The notes: a model not told the origin generated them from the letters alone. Shown: positions 45,775 to 57,301, counted from the first letter of the stretch. The stretch is 64,000 nt of DNA from Anoplolepis gracilipes (GCF_047496725.1 NC_132973.1:16268733-16332732), one strand, 5' to 3'. Numbers and translations are program-made.

Positions 45775-45940
45775 TTCACTTTGACCAGTTCACTCTCAAC
45801 CGAACCTTTTTGAAATAATATTTCCCTTCTTGTTGCCGAGTTCACTTTTACGACCGACCTTTTTTTTGCTTCCTGTGTTTTACTTTGACCAGTCTCACTC
45901 TCAACCAAATCTTTTTGAAATAATATTTGCCTTCGAAATA
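45775..45940. repeat. two-unit direct repeat of about 112 bp
   Basis: TTTGACCAGT...CTCACTCTCAACC...TTTTTGAAATAATATTT occurs near 45779 and again near 45893, with a few differences. Confidence 0.75.
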
Positions 45941-47167
45941 ATATTCTCTTTAAATAATACGTAACGCGCACTTTATTTTATCTAACAAATTATAAACAAT
46001 CAAAACTTAAATTGTGACAAAGTCACCAGGGGCCAAATAGCCGCCCCTGTAAAATAATCGGCGCCTTTCGGCGCCACCAAACGTTACAATGTTGGGGCTC
46101 CCGGTCTCCCCACTCGACCGCCTCCCTACTCTACTCATAACCAAGAGAGTGGGAAGCCGGCCGCCGGATATATAAGCCGGCTCGGCCGAAGAGCCGACAC
46201 CTAGTCCTGTCCTGATCCTTCCTCGAGAGAGTTCTCTCGAGGCTCCAGACACAAGCGACTGTTCCTACTCTATCCTCCGGACAACGGGCGTGCTCGTTGA
46301 TTCGACCGGGCGTCCCCGGTCTCCGACACCTCATCAACCATCCTCCGGACAACGGGAGTTCTTATCGATCCAACCGGGCGTCCCCGGCCTCCGGCATTAC
46401 CAACCATCCTCCAGACTAGTACTGTTAGTGAAGCGAGCCGAGGCGAGTTTTTGATCAGACTCGACTCGACTCATTAATAACGAGGCGAGGTGAGTCTACC
46501 TCGTTCCAAAATCGAGGTGGGCTCGCTTCACATTGCTTCAGACTCAGACTCAATTATATAAAAGTTAATTATGTTCAAAAATAATTAAATATGTTCAGAA
46601 ATACAGAAAAAATTATACCTTACTGATTTATAGCTATTTAGATATATTATTAGATATATTATATTTAGTTATCGAATGCTTCGAGAAGGGATTTAATCTT
46701 TAATGACGTATAAATAAAATTTAATTTTTATTTAATTTTTTTTGTTTTACTTCCCTCTAACATATCTAATTGACATATCTAATTGACGATGAAATCGGTA
46801 AGGTATGATTTTTTCTGTATATTTACTGTTGTATAGATGTGTGTGTACAAGAATGTTTAAAAATAATCAGTATAAAAAATCTTATTATTAATATACTAAA
46901 TATTAATTTTTATTAATAAAATTAATTTTTATTATTAATATATTAAAGATTAATTATATAAATAATTAATATAATAAGATATACTAGGCAATAAGAGCCA
47001 TGCGCGGATGTTGATGCGTAAAGAAACTGCGTAAAGAAATTAATTCTTTTCACAAAAGAATTTAATAATTAGTGCACAGAGCACATATTTAGATTCTTAT
47101 TTTTGAGAACTCTAAAAACCCCTCTATACCCCCCTAAAGAGATGTAGACGAGAAAAAATATCGGGGC

Positions 47168-47262
47168 GAAGTCGCTGAATCGGGAATTGAACTCGAGTCT
47201 TTCGCTTGCCGGGCGACTGCTCTTACCACTTCAGCCCCACACCGATACTTCTCTCGTCTATT
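47168..47262 (-). repeat. tRNA-like sequence flanked by inverted repeats
   Basis: On the minus strand there is a cloverleaf-like stretch: a D-arm-like TGAAGTGGTAAGAGCAG, a stem TCGC/GCGA with loop CCGGCAA, and a B-box-like GAGTTCAATTCCC near 47195-47207. GCTGAA/TTCAGC pairs near its ends. Outer ATAGACGAGAGAAGTATCGG and its near inverse (about 47147-47165) flank it. Position 33 is not T and the T stem is imperfect, so this is a tRNA-derived repeat rather than a working tRNA. Confidence 0.5.
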
Positions 47263-47826
47263 TGTTTATAAACCTATTAATTTGTTATTATTAACATTAT
47301 TTAATAATAATTTATAATTATTAATATATTAAAGATATACATATGTATTTATATTAAACGTATATTATTAATATATTGTACTATAAGCCAAATATTTTGT
47401 CGCATACTGCATGACAAATGGTTTGCTTAAAATCGATATGATGATCTTTTGCATGTAACCATCCTTTTAAAAGTAGACACTGTTGAATTGTCTCAGGAGT
47501 CATTGACAAACGTCTATGACTTAGCAAATCAGGACTAGTTGAAAAGAGTCTCTCTACAGGTACACCGGTACCAGATATTGCTAAAAAAATCCCTTGCTAG
47601 TTTTGATAAATCCGGATATTCCAAATGATGAGTCTTCCACCAACCAAATAATCCATTTTGCATTTGATAACAGTTGATTGGAGTAACAGTTGGCTCTTCT
47701 AAATATCGTTCAAGGTCATCTTTCATGTTTGACTTAATCTTTTTATTATAATAATAGAGTTGCAAAAAAAATCATCCTTAGTACTTTCATCCGAGGAAGA
47801 TGTTTCCATATATTTTGTTTTCTTAT

Positions 47827-48971
47827 TATGGCGGATAGTACGTATCGTCCCGCCTTCGTGTTCGTTCGCTTGGTAGTCGCAGAGAAAGAGGCGTGGGGAA
47901 AGTGTATGAGACGCAGTGCGTGTTTTCCTTTGATGATGGTTTATTCTGTGTGACTATTTACATGGATGTTGATATGTTTATTTACAATGTGTAGTGTGCG
48001 TGTGTTTCTTTGTGGTGGCCCTGAAAAGGACCGTTTGTGCGCCTATCGACGCAACGGGCGCCAGGTGATTGGGGGCTGTGTCTTCGTAGTCTTCGCTGGC
48101 CCCCAACGGTCGGTGAGGTTATTATTCTCGTCCGTCTTGGAACTTCGTTGTCTCCGCCCGCTTCTCTTAGTCTTCCGTGGCTTCTTGGGCTTCGTTTGGG
48201 TGCCGTGTTCCCGGGTGGTAACCTTCCGCTCGCTGCCACTCTCGTACTGGCAGGCCTTGTTGCTCGTAGACGTGTAGTGTTGTACGGCTTGCTCCGTACT
48301 GGCAACTCGGCACTGCGTCCCCGTACTTATAGTCCTTGTGCTGGTTGTCTGTGTGGCCTCTTGTGTGTCTGGCCGTTGAGGTAATGGCGGCAGCGGCGAA
48401 AGGTGCTCGGGAATCTCCCACGCTTGCAAAGATGAGGTATACCTCCTTACCCGTAGATCTCACGGGTGTAGCAAGCTCCCCGGTGATCGAGTCCGTCGCA
48501 GCGGAGGCAGGTTGATCGGTGTCAGCTTCCACGGCCTAAGGGTGAAGCTCACCTTTCGTGGCGGCGAAGTTGGCGAATTCTTAGGCGCCCGGAGCTCTCT
48601 TATCGGCCCTGGTGAACGGGGCGTGAGCAGCGGCCTCGGAATTCGGCTCCTTCGTACTGATATGCTGGTTCAAAATGCGCGCCTTCTGCGTAATATGTGG
48701 CTACGCAGAGCGAGACGTGCTTCCGAGGCGTGTGGGCGTCGGTTCTTATATGCCGCACGCTAGATTCTGCTCGTGGTTCGCCTCTCGCGTGCTTGCGCCG
48801 CGTAGCGGCGCTCCGCGTTACGAGTTTTGCGCGCGGACGTTCGCGTGGGTTTGATCCTCGCGTGCTTGTGCCACGTAGCGGTGCTCCGCGCAACGAGTTT
48901 TTCGCGCGGGCGCTCGCGCGTAGTGCGGCGAGCGCTTTTGCAGGCGCTTGTAGTGGCTTGTGGCCGCCACA
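47827..48971. mobile_element. solo LTR (1.1 kb) in the hAT transposase, CTTAT duplication
   Basis: On the minus strand it begins TGTGGCGGCC (48971) and ends CTATCCGCCATA (47827). CTTAT flanks both sides (47822-47826, 48972-48976). The hAT frame stops at YWESNYK on one side and resumes at METSSSDES on the other. A GC-rich direct repeat of about 76 bp (CTCGCGTGCTTG...GTAGCGG...) lies at 48780-48917. There is no internal coding region, so it is a solo LTR. Confidence 0.8.
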
Positions 48972-50440
48972 CTTATAATTAGATTCCCAATATTTCGTAA
49001 TCTGTTTGCGATAATTGGTCATAATTTTGTCATTGAATACCGACTGGAACCATTCCAATTTACACCTTTGGTCGAGAACAGTACCAATGATATATGCTAA
49101 ACCATCAGATGTTGGATAGTAATTATCAAGTTTCTTATAAGCCAATAATGCTGCTTCTTGAAGCCACTGAGGATATACTTCACCAGTCTTCCTATCAATT
49201 TCTTTCAAATTTCTTTTCTCATCAACGATATATTTTTTTAAATGTCTAAAAAGAGTAGAATAAATAACAGTACAGAATGAGATAGTTGGCAGATTTTGAA
49301 CTGAGATCATCTCAGTAATGACTTTAAATGGCTGAAAAATAATTAAAGCTAAATTAATACTGGCGTGAGTAATAAAAAAATGTGTAAAATATGAAAATTA
49401 ATTTAAATTTACTTTTAGGAATTCAATCATTAGTTTTACCATTTCTCATTCATTTTCATTTAGTTGCCAAGTTGATAATTTTCTATCATTGAATAGTACA
49501 TTATCCAAGGGTTCTTTAAATTGTAAAGTTCTTTCCATCATTAAATATGTGCAGTTCCAACGAGTCTTAACATCAAGAATAAGTTCCTTTGGTTCTATTT
49601 TCATTGATGCACACTGGAATCTAAATTGTTCTCTCCTTTGTGGTAAACCTCTTATTAAAAATATTGAATACTTCTTTAATTTAGTTAATACGGACAAATT
49701 TCGATTATAATCTTCTGAATCATCAAGATTGTTCACATCGTGATTTTTACTTTTAAGTTTATCAATTGCGCTTTGACAAGAAAGATTAATGATATGAGCT
49801 AAGCATCGTACACGATTGTTGATTATATCAAATGTAATGTTCTTCTTTTCTAATTTCACTTGTAACCAATCAAAAAAAGAATTCATATTTGCGGCATTGT
49901 CTGTTACGTCCAGGCCTGTAGAAAGGATGGGTCAGAGGAAGGGCGTAACAGGAACTGTTCCGATGTCAAAAGTCTTATCGACGAGTGACTCGGTCGAGCG
50001 AGCTGCAGGTTACAAACAGGTAAACGACGGGTGTCGTTATTACTCTGTTATGCGAACGCTCTCTCTCGGTGGTTCCTTTTTGGTAAGAGAATCAAATCTC
50101 TTTTACGCGGGACGGGACCTTGTGTGATCTTTCGCGTGGAGGGAGTGAGGGAGTTAAATAAGTTTACCGATCATTTAATTTTTAAATTAACATTTATTCA
50201 ATTGATCCCTACCATTATATATATAACTTTATTGATATTATCAAATCCGCCTTAAAATTATTTGTATGAGTGTGTGTGTTCGTGTGTGTGGATCGCGGGT
50301 GTTACAAAAGTACGGAAGTCATCAACCAGAAAAGAAGGGGAACGAATGCGAGTCTAAAGATTTTATTCTGGTTGGTATTTGTACAATAGTTTATAAGAAA
50401 AAAAAAGAACAATAATAATAATAATAATTTGGGAACGGTG

Positions 50441-50911
50441 TTACGGCGCGATGTCGATGTCTTCGAAGACGCTATCTATTATGCTGAGGAGAGCGGAATC
50501 GGATATGGATGCAAGTTTTGATTCTAAGGAGGGGAGCGCAGAGGTGTCAGAGTCTGCTGGAAAGTATTCCAAAGAGGAGTCGGGTAATTCTATTGTGTGG
50601 TTCGATGAATTATCCGAGAGGATTACGGACGAGGAATCGGAAAATGTTAGAGGAGACGACGGCGGTGAGTCATCGGATATATCGATGACTGAAGGTGAAA
50701 GGGGTACAGGGGAATACGATGGAGAAGGAAAATCTACTTCAGGGTAAGAATGAGTAGATGGGAAAAGGGTTTTTAACGGGGTGGAGCAACGCGAATACTG
50801 CGGTGAAGAAAAGGGGAAATCTAAACTGTTGATTTCGTTCTCGGTTATGTCGTCCGATCTATTGTCTCGATTTGCTCGCGAGAATCGGCGGGTCGGCGCG
50901 ATTTTAGGCAC
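50441..50911 (-). CDS. unidentified acidic Ser/Pro-rich ORF in the LTR-like insertion
   Basis: A 156-codon open frame lacks an ATG at its left limit (it opens at GTG). A basic N-terminus (PTRRFSRANRDNRSDD) is followed by a long low-complexity Ser/Pro/Asp tail. It is not recognised. The composition resembles transcription-factor-like or gag-leader sequence, but chance is possible. Confidence 0.3.
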   Translation of the reverse strand: MPKIAPTRRFSRANRDNRSDDITENEINSLDFPFSSPQYSRCSTPLKTLFPSTHSYPEVDFPSPSYSPVPLSPSVIDISDDSPPSSPLTFSDSSSVILSDNSSNHTIELPDSSLEYFPADSDTSALPSLESKLASISDSALLSIIDSVFEDIDIAP

Positions 50912-51329
50912 TTTAAATAAAGAATAAGGTTGAATAAAGGGGAAAGGAGACGATGAGAGAAAAAAAGAAAACTAACAAAGAGAAAGAAATTAAACTTACT
51001 ACTTAGGCAGATTGGCTGCGTTTTAGCTGCTGGTGTAGTTGTGGTCTTACTCGGCGGGTCGTCTTGTTGAGCACTGACTCTAATAGTTTTTGAGACGTAA
51101 ACGAATTGCTTGAGTCAGCGAACGACCGAAATGAATCTGATGTACTGTCAACTGATTTTAAATTTTGGAATGATCGTAATGCGCGAGTCTTCCCTTTTTA
51201 TATTAAATCTTGAGGGCGTGTTAACAATTTGGGCGGGAGTATTTTTGAGATTTTGACGTGTAAAAGCTGTCGTTCGGTGAGATCCTTCTCCTCCTTATTT
51301 TTTATTGTTGCTGATTGGTGGGCTCTGTA

Positions 51330-51990
51330 CGGCCTCTTAGGAAATTTGGAGATTCTTCATTTGGTTATCTCCTGGGATTATGCGGCTATTTTTATCCATT
51401 ATTTATTTAGGGGATCTCGCTTTCGGTATTTTTCGGTCATTTCTTTGAACATCGATTTCAATGTTTAAAACATTTTTCGTTCCGCGGTCTTCTTATGACT
51501 GGTTGGGCAATTATTGCTTTATCTTTATAGAAGGTAAAGACGTGGAGCCGACAGTGCGTAGCGGCATTATTTGTTTCTTTCTTAGGATTATGCAACTGTG
51601 TTTGTTGATTTATTCATTTAGAGGATCTCACTATCGATCCTTTCCGGTCGTTTTTTTTGAACATCGATTTCAAAGTTTTAAAATATTTTTCGTCGCGCGA
51701 TCCCTTTTATGATTAGTCGGGCGATTATTGCTTCATTTTCGTGGGAGGAAAAACGTGGAGCCGACAGTGCGTAGCGGCATTATTTGTTTCTTTCTTAAGA
51801 TTATGCAGCTGTGTTTGTCTGTTTCGTTGTTTAGAGGATTTCGTTATTAATCCCTTCCGGTATTTGTTTAGATATCGTTTTTAGTAGGTCTAACCATTAT
51901 TTGATAATAACGGTTCTTTTTTATTGCGCGACCCGTTTTTTGTGACTGATCGGACGATTATTGTTCATTTCGTGGGAGGAAAAACGTGGA
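51330..51990. repeat. three imperfect tandem units of about 211-220 bp
   Basis: Each unit contains ACGTGGAGCCGACAG, GTAGCGGCATTATTTG, TTTCTTTCTTA, ATTATGCA and ACATCGATTTCAA-like blocks. Copies of the ACGTGGAGCC block lie near 51538, 51749 and 51984. Confidence 0.85.
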
Positions 51991-53014
51991 GCCAACAGGC
52001 TTCACAGCCGTAACAGTCAGTTGTAATTGATTGTATCTTGTCAAGAAGCTCAAAGTTTTCTAATACGCTTACGAAAGATTTTGCTAGGTTTTGTCCTGTA
52101 TGAGGACCTTCTAAAATTGTTAAATGTAAAGGAAGAGTAAATAATTCCCAATCTTCATTAATTCCTTGTACAATTATGTCTTGAAACGGCCATTGATTTT
52201 TTGAAGTCCAACAATTTACAATAAAAGACAATTTTCCAGGTATAGAGAGACACTTTTGTTTTACCAACTATTTTTCTTGAATAAACATTTCAGTTATGGC
52301 CTTCCGAATAGTTCATCTCAATGGAATATTTATTGTTGGTTTGAGTGTTTTTAATAAATCTTGAAAGGCTTTTTCATTTACAATAGAAAACGGCTGATTA
52401 CTCAGAACTATAAATTTTGTTAACATTTGTCTAAATAGTGTGTCATTATTTAAGGGATACGCATGTTCGTCACAAGAGTTTGTTGCTTCAATATTGAGAT
52501 CATTATTATTATCATTATTAGTGAAAATATTTGGATGTTTTGTCTTTAAATGTTTCTTCATTGTCGTTGTAACTCCTCCAGATTTTTTACATTGAATATT
52601 GCAATATTTGCAAATATAAAATGTAGTCCCCAAGATTAATTTACAAGAGAAATGATTGTGTACATAAGATGTTAATTTCCTTTTCGAATAATTTCTTGAT
52701 TGTTTATCCTGATTGTCAACTTCATTTCTCTCATCTTTTGAAGTTTGTGACACTAAATATAACAAATATTATTTATTTAATTTATTTATTTACTTTAAAT
52801 ATACATATATTTATTTATTTTAAATATATATATACCGAGATAAGAGAGTTTCGCATATACTCAGATAAAAAAGTTTCTTAATAAATGTTGTAAGGTAATT
52901 CTGCAAAACACACATTTTTTGCTAAAAAATAATTTTTTAATTGTAAGTTATAAATATTGAGAAAATTGTAAGAAAAATTGTTTATAAATAATTTTGAAAG
53001 AGTATACCTATATA

Positions 53015-53018
53015 TATA

Positions 53019-53055
<37 letters not shown>

Positions 53056-53058
53056 ATA

Positions 53059-53108
<50 letters not shown>

Positions 53109-53110
53109 TG

Positions 53111-53181
<71 letters not shown>

Positions 53182-53182
53182 A
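53015..53182. repeat. compound microsatellite (TA)n(GA)n(TG)n(TGCG)n(TG)n
   Basis: Five adjoining simple-repeat blocks span about 165 bp inside the hAT, between its left-hand gene end and right terminus. Confidence 0.97.
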
Positions 53183-54061
53183 TTTAATGCATGTATCTTC
53201 AAGTTTCTTTGCGAAATTTTCATTTAAGAATATTTGAATAATAATTGTATGATTTTATGCTGAACAATTTTCATAATAATCACAAGTTTCTAAAATATAT
53301 TTAGTAATAAATGCTAAGATAATTGTTGCTAATACTATAATTAGCATTTATATAACGTGTTTATTTTACAAAAATTACTACATTACTTACAATAATTAAA
53401 TTTATACTCAATGATTTCAAAATTTAAATTTAGAATTTTAATATAATATATCGCATTTTATTATACATTTTTAAATCAAAATAATGCTAAAGTTTTTTTG
53501 CATGTTTTCTTATCTGAGTTAGAGGCGAAATTTCATCGATTTCAATAATTTAGAAGTATATGTTATAAACGAAAAATCGCTGATTGCATCTTGTACTAAA
53601 CACGACACACTTAATATTTTTAACAATATTGTCAGTGATTTTCCTCCAAAACATACTTTCAGATCATTGAAATTAATGAATCACCTCTAATATGCACATT
53701 TACTTTTATTTATAAAATATTTTTATTATTTATTATTTATTATTTAGATTTATTTGTGTTTAATCTTTTATGTATGTACTCAAACCGCGCCGCCGGCGCT
53801 CCCACTATTTATAGGTTAACTATAAAAAGAAAATGAGTGTAAATATTAAAAACTAAATTTAAACTATAAATTTAAACTCAATTAAACATTTTAACTTTAT
53901 TGAGTTGCCTCGCGAGTTAACTCGCCTCATTTAGGCTTAACTCGTTTAAGACTCGCCTCACCTCGTTTTATAATCATTTAAAATAAACTCAGGCTCGCCT
54001 CGCCTCAAACTCAGACTCGACTGAAGTGAGACGAGTTAGATCCGCCTCAGTAACAGCACTA
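53183..54061. other. right arm of the hAT, non-coding
   Basis: AT-rich sequence without a gene. The last 200 bp carry iterated CTCGCCTC/AACTCG motifs leading to the terminal inverted repeat. Confidence 0.6.
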
Positions 54062-55507
54062 CTCCGGAGTTCTCGTCGATCCGACCGGGCATCCCCGGCG
54101 TCCGGCATTACCAACCATCCTCCGGACAACGGGAGTCCTCGTTGATCCGACCGGGCGTCCGCGTCCCCGGCCTCCGCCCCCGTACCAACCATCCTCCGGA
54201 CAACGGAAGTTCTCGTTGATCCGACCGGCCCCAGCCCCTTACAGGAGTTAGAAACCATCCGTTTCCGAACGCCCACAAATAACGTTATTCGCTCGTTTCC
54301 GGGCGAATAACGTTGACATCCGTCCGTTTCCGGACGACACCTACCAATCCGTCCGTCTTCGGGCGACACGAGAAAGAGAACCATCCGCCACCAGAACGCT
54401 ACCGACCGAGCCGCCAAGTCGTCCGCCACCAGGACGCCCCCGACCGGACCAGCGTCATCAGGACAAACACCGACGGCCTCACGCGGGATCACCTTGTATA
54501 TACCGCCCCTTGTACATATTTCCCCGCCAGCGACTGTAAAATACCGTGTCCACGCATAAATGTACGAATATAATAAACGCGTCTAAGCACGACATAAGAA
54601 AGGGAGTCTATCACCTGCCGTGCCTGTCCTTCTCTTGAATCCTGGAACCGACGAGCTTGTCCGAGACGTCGGGAAAGGCGGATCATTACAAAATCTAAAT
54701 AAATACAAGAAACCTTCCCACCGTTATTAGAAATTTTTGTAGACCTAGTTACCCCTACTCTTCCGGCAGCGAATAGCAGTAACATTTTGTATGAATAATA
54801 ATAATAAAAAATTATAAACAATTAAGAACACATCCACATGTGCTACGGACGTCCGCGCTCTGTTCAGGAGGGACACCCCTCCCCTCCAGCTGTTGAAGCA
54901 CGCCACTGACTAGAGAACGTTCACTGCGCTTATATCTCCGGGTTCGCTCATAAATCGGAACTGATCCCGTATTGCGCCTTTTGTTTTGTAAACTCGGATA
55001 GTATCAATAAGAACTCTTACGCGTACTTCAACGCTCACCTTGCCATCGACAGCGCGTTACACCAGTGTATATTGCACTGCATGTTCTCGTAATCTAGCGG
55101 AGTTTTTCCTGTTTGACTGCGAAAGGTGTATCGGTGCCTACGCCGACTTCCTCCGAGATCTAAGAGATAAAAATATTTTCTACCATTCGTTAGCGGACCC
55201 AATCAAGGTATTCGTTAGTTGAACCATCCCTGAGGGATGTATACTACGAGACTTCCCTTAATCAATAATTGCCGCTTTCGCCGGTGCTATATCATCACTA
55301 ATACTACAGCTGGTAACACCATCGCCGATAATAAAAAACGCGTCGTGCCATCATATCACCTCATACATCGCCTTCAAGGGAGAATATTCATCGTCCGGAT
55401 AGCCTTAGTCGTGGGCATCCCTAGAAGCTCAGCTTCTGAAATAAGCGACCCGGTCAGGTGGTCCAAGTACTCTTAGGAGCCGCGACCCCGCTTAGACGTA
55501 ACACTCG

Positions 55508-56690
55508 ACTGACGAACCGTCGTCTTTGATGTCGACAGCCGATATACGCGCGGCGGAGGAAAACGGTGAGATTAATGACGAAAAGACGAACAAACGTAAA
55601 AAAAATCACGTAGCTGTTATATTTTATGATTTCGAAACGCGGCAGGACGAGATGCTCGAAGGTACATCGTCCGTAAAAAAACACGTTCCCACCCATTGCT
55701 TAGCGCAACAGATTTGTGAGACGTGCGCTGATAAAGAAGACATGTCCGTGCGATGTCGTTGGTGCGGGGTACGCGAATTCGTATTTCAACACGGTCCGGT
55801 AAAACAATTTGTAGATTTTGCAATGCGACCGACAAAATACTTTAGACGGCTTATTTGCATAGCGCATAATGCGAAAGCGTTCGACGCACAATTTATTTTA
55901 CATTATATCGTAGAACAGTGTAATAATATAGAGCCGAAAATAATTTTAAATGGGTCGAAAATTGTAGTATTAACGGTAAGACATACGAAATTTATCGATA
56001 GCATTATATGTCGATGCGATTATCCAAATTACCCTAAGGCTTTTAGTCTACAGGATACAGCGGACAAAGACATTTTCCGCATTTATTCAATACTATCAAA
56101 AATGAATCGTATGTCGATCCCCGCATTATTATTCTCCGAAAACGATGAAATCGGGTGAGCGCGAGCGCTTTCTTGCATGGCATGCAGCAATGACGTAGAA
56201 AAATATTGTATTTGATTTCCAACGCGAAATAGTAAATTACTGTCGAACAGACATAGATATATACTTCGACGCGCGTGCATGGCATTTAGAAAAATTTTTA
56301 TAAATCGCGGAAATGTATGCTCATTCGAGAAATGCACAACTATTGCTTCGACGTGCATGACAATTTTTCGAAAAAAACTTTTTGCGATCGAATACGATAG
56401 GCGTCATTCCTACGGGCGGTTATAGAAAAGCGAGCAATTATTCGCGTAAAGTTTTACAGTGGTTGGTATGGATGGTGCGCGAGCTCGGTCATCCTATAAA
56501 CCACGCAGGGCGAGCACGCGAATATCGCACGAGCAAGGGTACGCTCGTTGATGGATATTATGAAACGTCTGATGCGGGAGTGTCACAACGTCATGTATTA
56601 CAGTTTTACGGTTGTTTTTGACACGGATATCCATCTTGTTTTCCTTTAATTCACGATAGATCTCTTTCGGGAGGATCCTGTTTGGACACT
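55508..56690 (+). pseudogene. Polinton/Maverick DNA polymerase B, exonuclease and following part
   Basis: This continues the polymerase split at 44363. It starts with a linker (ADIRAAEENGEINDEKTNKR), then Exo I VIFYDFETRQDE (near 55615), where D and E are the metal ligands. A Cys-rich insert follows (CETCADKEDMSVRCRWCG). Exo II is IAHNAKAFDAQFIL (near 55860) and then IILNGSKIVVLT. After frame damage (stops near 56193 and 56300) it resumes with NTIGVIPTGGYRKASNYSRK (near 56385) and VDGYYE (near 56550). GCF, a stop and HGYPSCFP lie near 56612-56650. Homology fades at about 56690, well before the polymerase active site, so the 3' half is missing. Confidence 0.88.
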
Positions 56691-56722
56691 GCACGATTGG
56701 ACATATACTTTGCACGATTGGA

Positions 56723-56798
56723 CACCTCGCTTCGCATGTACATTGCAAGACAAAGCAAAGTTTACATGGATTTGCAACTTTCCACGCGAAGCGAGGTG
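56723..56798. repeat. short inverted repeat of 13 bp
   Basis: CACCTCGCTTCGC (56723-56735) is the exact inverse of 56786-56798. It lies just after a 22-bp near-tandem duplication of GCACGATTGGACA. It marks the breakpoint between the polymerase and the Harbinger fragment. Confidence 0.7.
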
Positions 56799-56849
56799 GA
56801 TGAGGTGGGTGCGGGAGGGGGAGGGCCGGTCTTGTACTTACTTTGATTT

Positions 56850-57301
56850 GATCCTTCAAAAAGTCAATGATAGCTTCGCATACTTCTGGCACAATGTTTG
56901 AAATACTCTGCTTAGATATTTTGGACAAAAAACTTAAACTTTGGTATGAATCTCCACTAGCTAAAAACCTTAATGTAACTGTTAGTCTTTCTTTTACTGG
57001 TATTGCATCTCGAAATGTTGTGTCCTTTCTACCTATCTTGTGGCCGATTTTGTTTATGAGATATTCAAAATCAGAACTTGTCATCCTAGCAAAGTTTTTG
57101 AAACTACCGTCACATCAAATTTCTCCCGTCAATAGATCTCTGTCATCTCTTTCAAGATCTGTTAGAAGAGTTGTAACACTATTTTTCTCGAGCTTTTAAT
57201 GATGGCCGCATCCAGATTCGTCGTTTAGTCCTAATATGTTGTCTAGCCAAAATTACACAATTTGCTGCTGCGAGAATTGTATCCTCTACGTTTGACGCCA
57301 T
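56850..57301 (-). pseudogene. Harbinger transposase N-terminal fragment
   Basis: The start ATG at 57301-57299 gives MASNVEDTILAAANC. After a shift near 57190 it reads RMTSSDFEYLINKIGHKIGR (near 57085-57030), LRFLASGDSYQSLSFLSKIS, and KQSISNIVPEVCEAIIDFL. This is the helix-turn-helix region of HARBI1-like proteins. It stops at about 56850, before the catalytic D residues. A possible element end lies near 57474, beside TAA (57475-57477). Confidence 0.8.

Larger units (their letters stand above)
49902..52015. mobile_element. LTR-like insertion (2.1 kb) in the hAT transposase
   Basis: The ends TGTTACGTCC (49902) and CCGTAACA (52015) are inverted, as in the larger element at 44364-55503. The hAT frame (ITTD / TDNAAN) lies on both sides with GTC shared at the junctions. 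Inside are an acidic Ser/Pro-rich minus frame (50911-50441) and a three-unit tandem repeat (51330-51990). No pol domain is seen. Confidence 0.75.
47381..52765 (-). pseudogene. hAT transposase with BED finger, split by two LTR insertions
   Basis: This is an Ac-like hAT transposase. In minus order, the N-terminal BED zinc finger CKYCNIQCKK...MKKHLKTKH lies near 52610-52540. The catalytic-core start IVNCWTSKNQWPFQDIIVQG (near 52225-52170) runs to SITTD at 52020. An LTR insertion (52015-49902) follows, then TDNAANMNSFFDWLQ (49900-49850), RCLAHIINLSCQSA (49810) and RWNCTYLMMERT (49555). After more frame, TSDGLAYIIGTVLDQRCKLE lies near 49100. A second LTR insertion (48971-47827) follows. The hAT dimerisation domain then reads DLERYLEEPTVTP, GWWKTHH, YPDLSKLARDF, PVERLFSTSPDLLSHRRLSM (near 47545-47490) to the stop at 47383-47381. 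Further frameshifts occur near 52310, 49440-49320 and 47570. Confidence 0.9.
46417..54061. mobile_element. hAT element, 8-bp duplication
   Basis: This is a 7.6-kb hAT. Left end TAGTACTGTTAGTGAAGCG (46417) and right end, read inverted, TAGTGCTGTTACTGAGGCG (54061) are imperfect terminal inverted repeats. The 8-bp flanks CTCCAGAC (46409-46416) and CTCCGGAG (54062-54069) each differ by one base from the CTCCGGAC of the surrounding LTR repeat. GAGGCGAG/CTCGCCTC motifs are iterated in both subterminal regions. The transposase is on the minus strand and interrupted by two LTR insertions. Confidence 0.85.
46090..54686. mobile_element. solo LTR (about 0.94 kb) split by a hAT element
   Basis: This begins TGTTGGGGCTCCC and ends near GGCGGATCAT. 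TACAA flanks both sides (46085-46089, 54687-54691). The hAT at 46417-54061 divides it. Its sequence carries a TATATAAG-like promoter motif near 46166 and tandem units of ACCATCCTCCGGACAACGGG on both sides of the hAT (46260-46412 and 54066-54235). This repeat unit confirms that the two parts belong together. The true end could instead be TTACA at 54690. Confidence 0.72.
44364..55503. mobile_element. LTR-like element interrupting polB, CTCG duplication
   Basis: The termini TGTTACGTCC (44364) and GACGTAACA (55503) are inverted, and CTCG flanks both (44360-44363, 55504-55507), an exact 4-bp duplication. The polymerase reading frame is on both sides. After removing the nested solo LTR/hAT (46090-54691), only about 2.5 kb belongs to this element. 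It holds the unidentified 144-aa ORF at 45285 and no pol domain. It may be a long solo LTR or a non-autonomous LTR element. Confidence 0.72.

Noticed and set aside
48600..49310. Single 236-aa minus frame as one protein
   Set aside because: It is a chimera: the first half is hAT transposase, the second half is LTR sequence from the 47827-48971 insertion.
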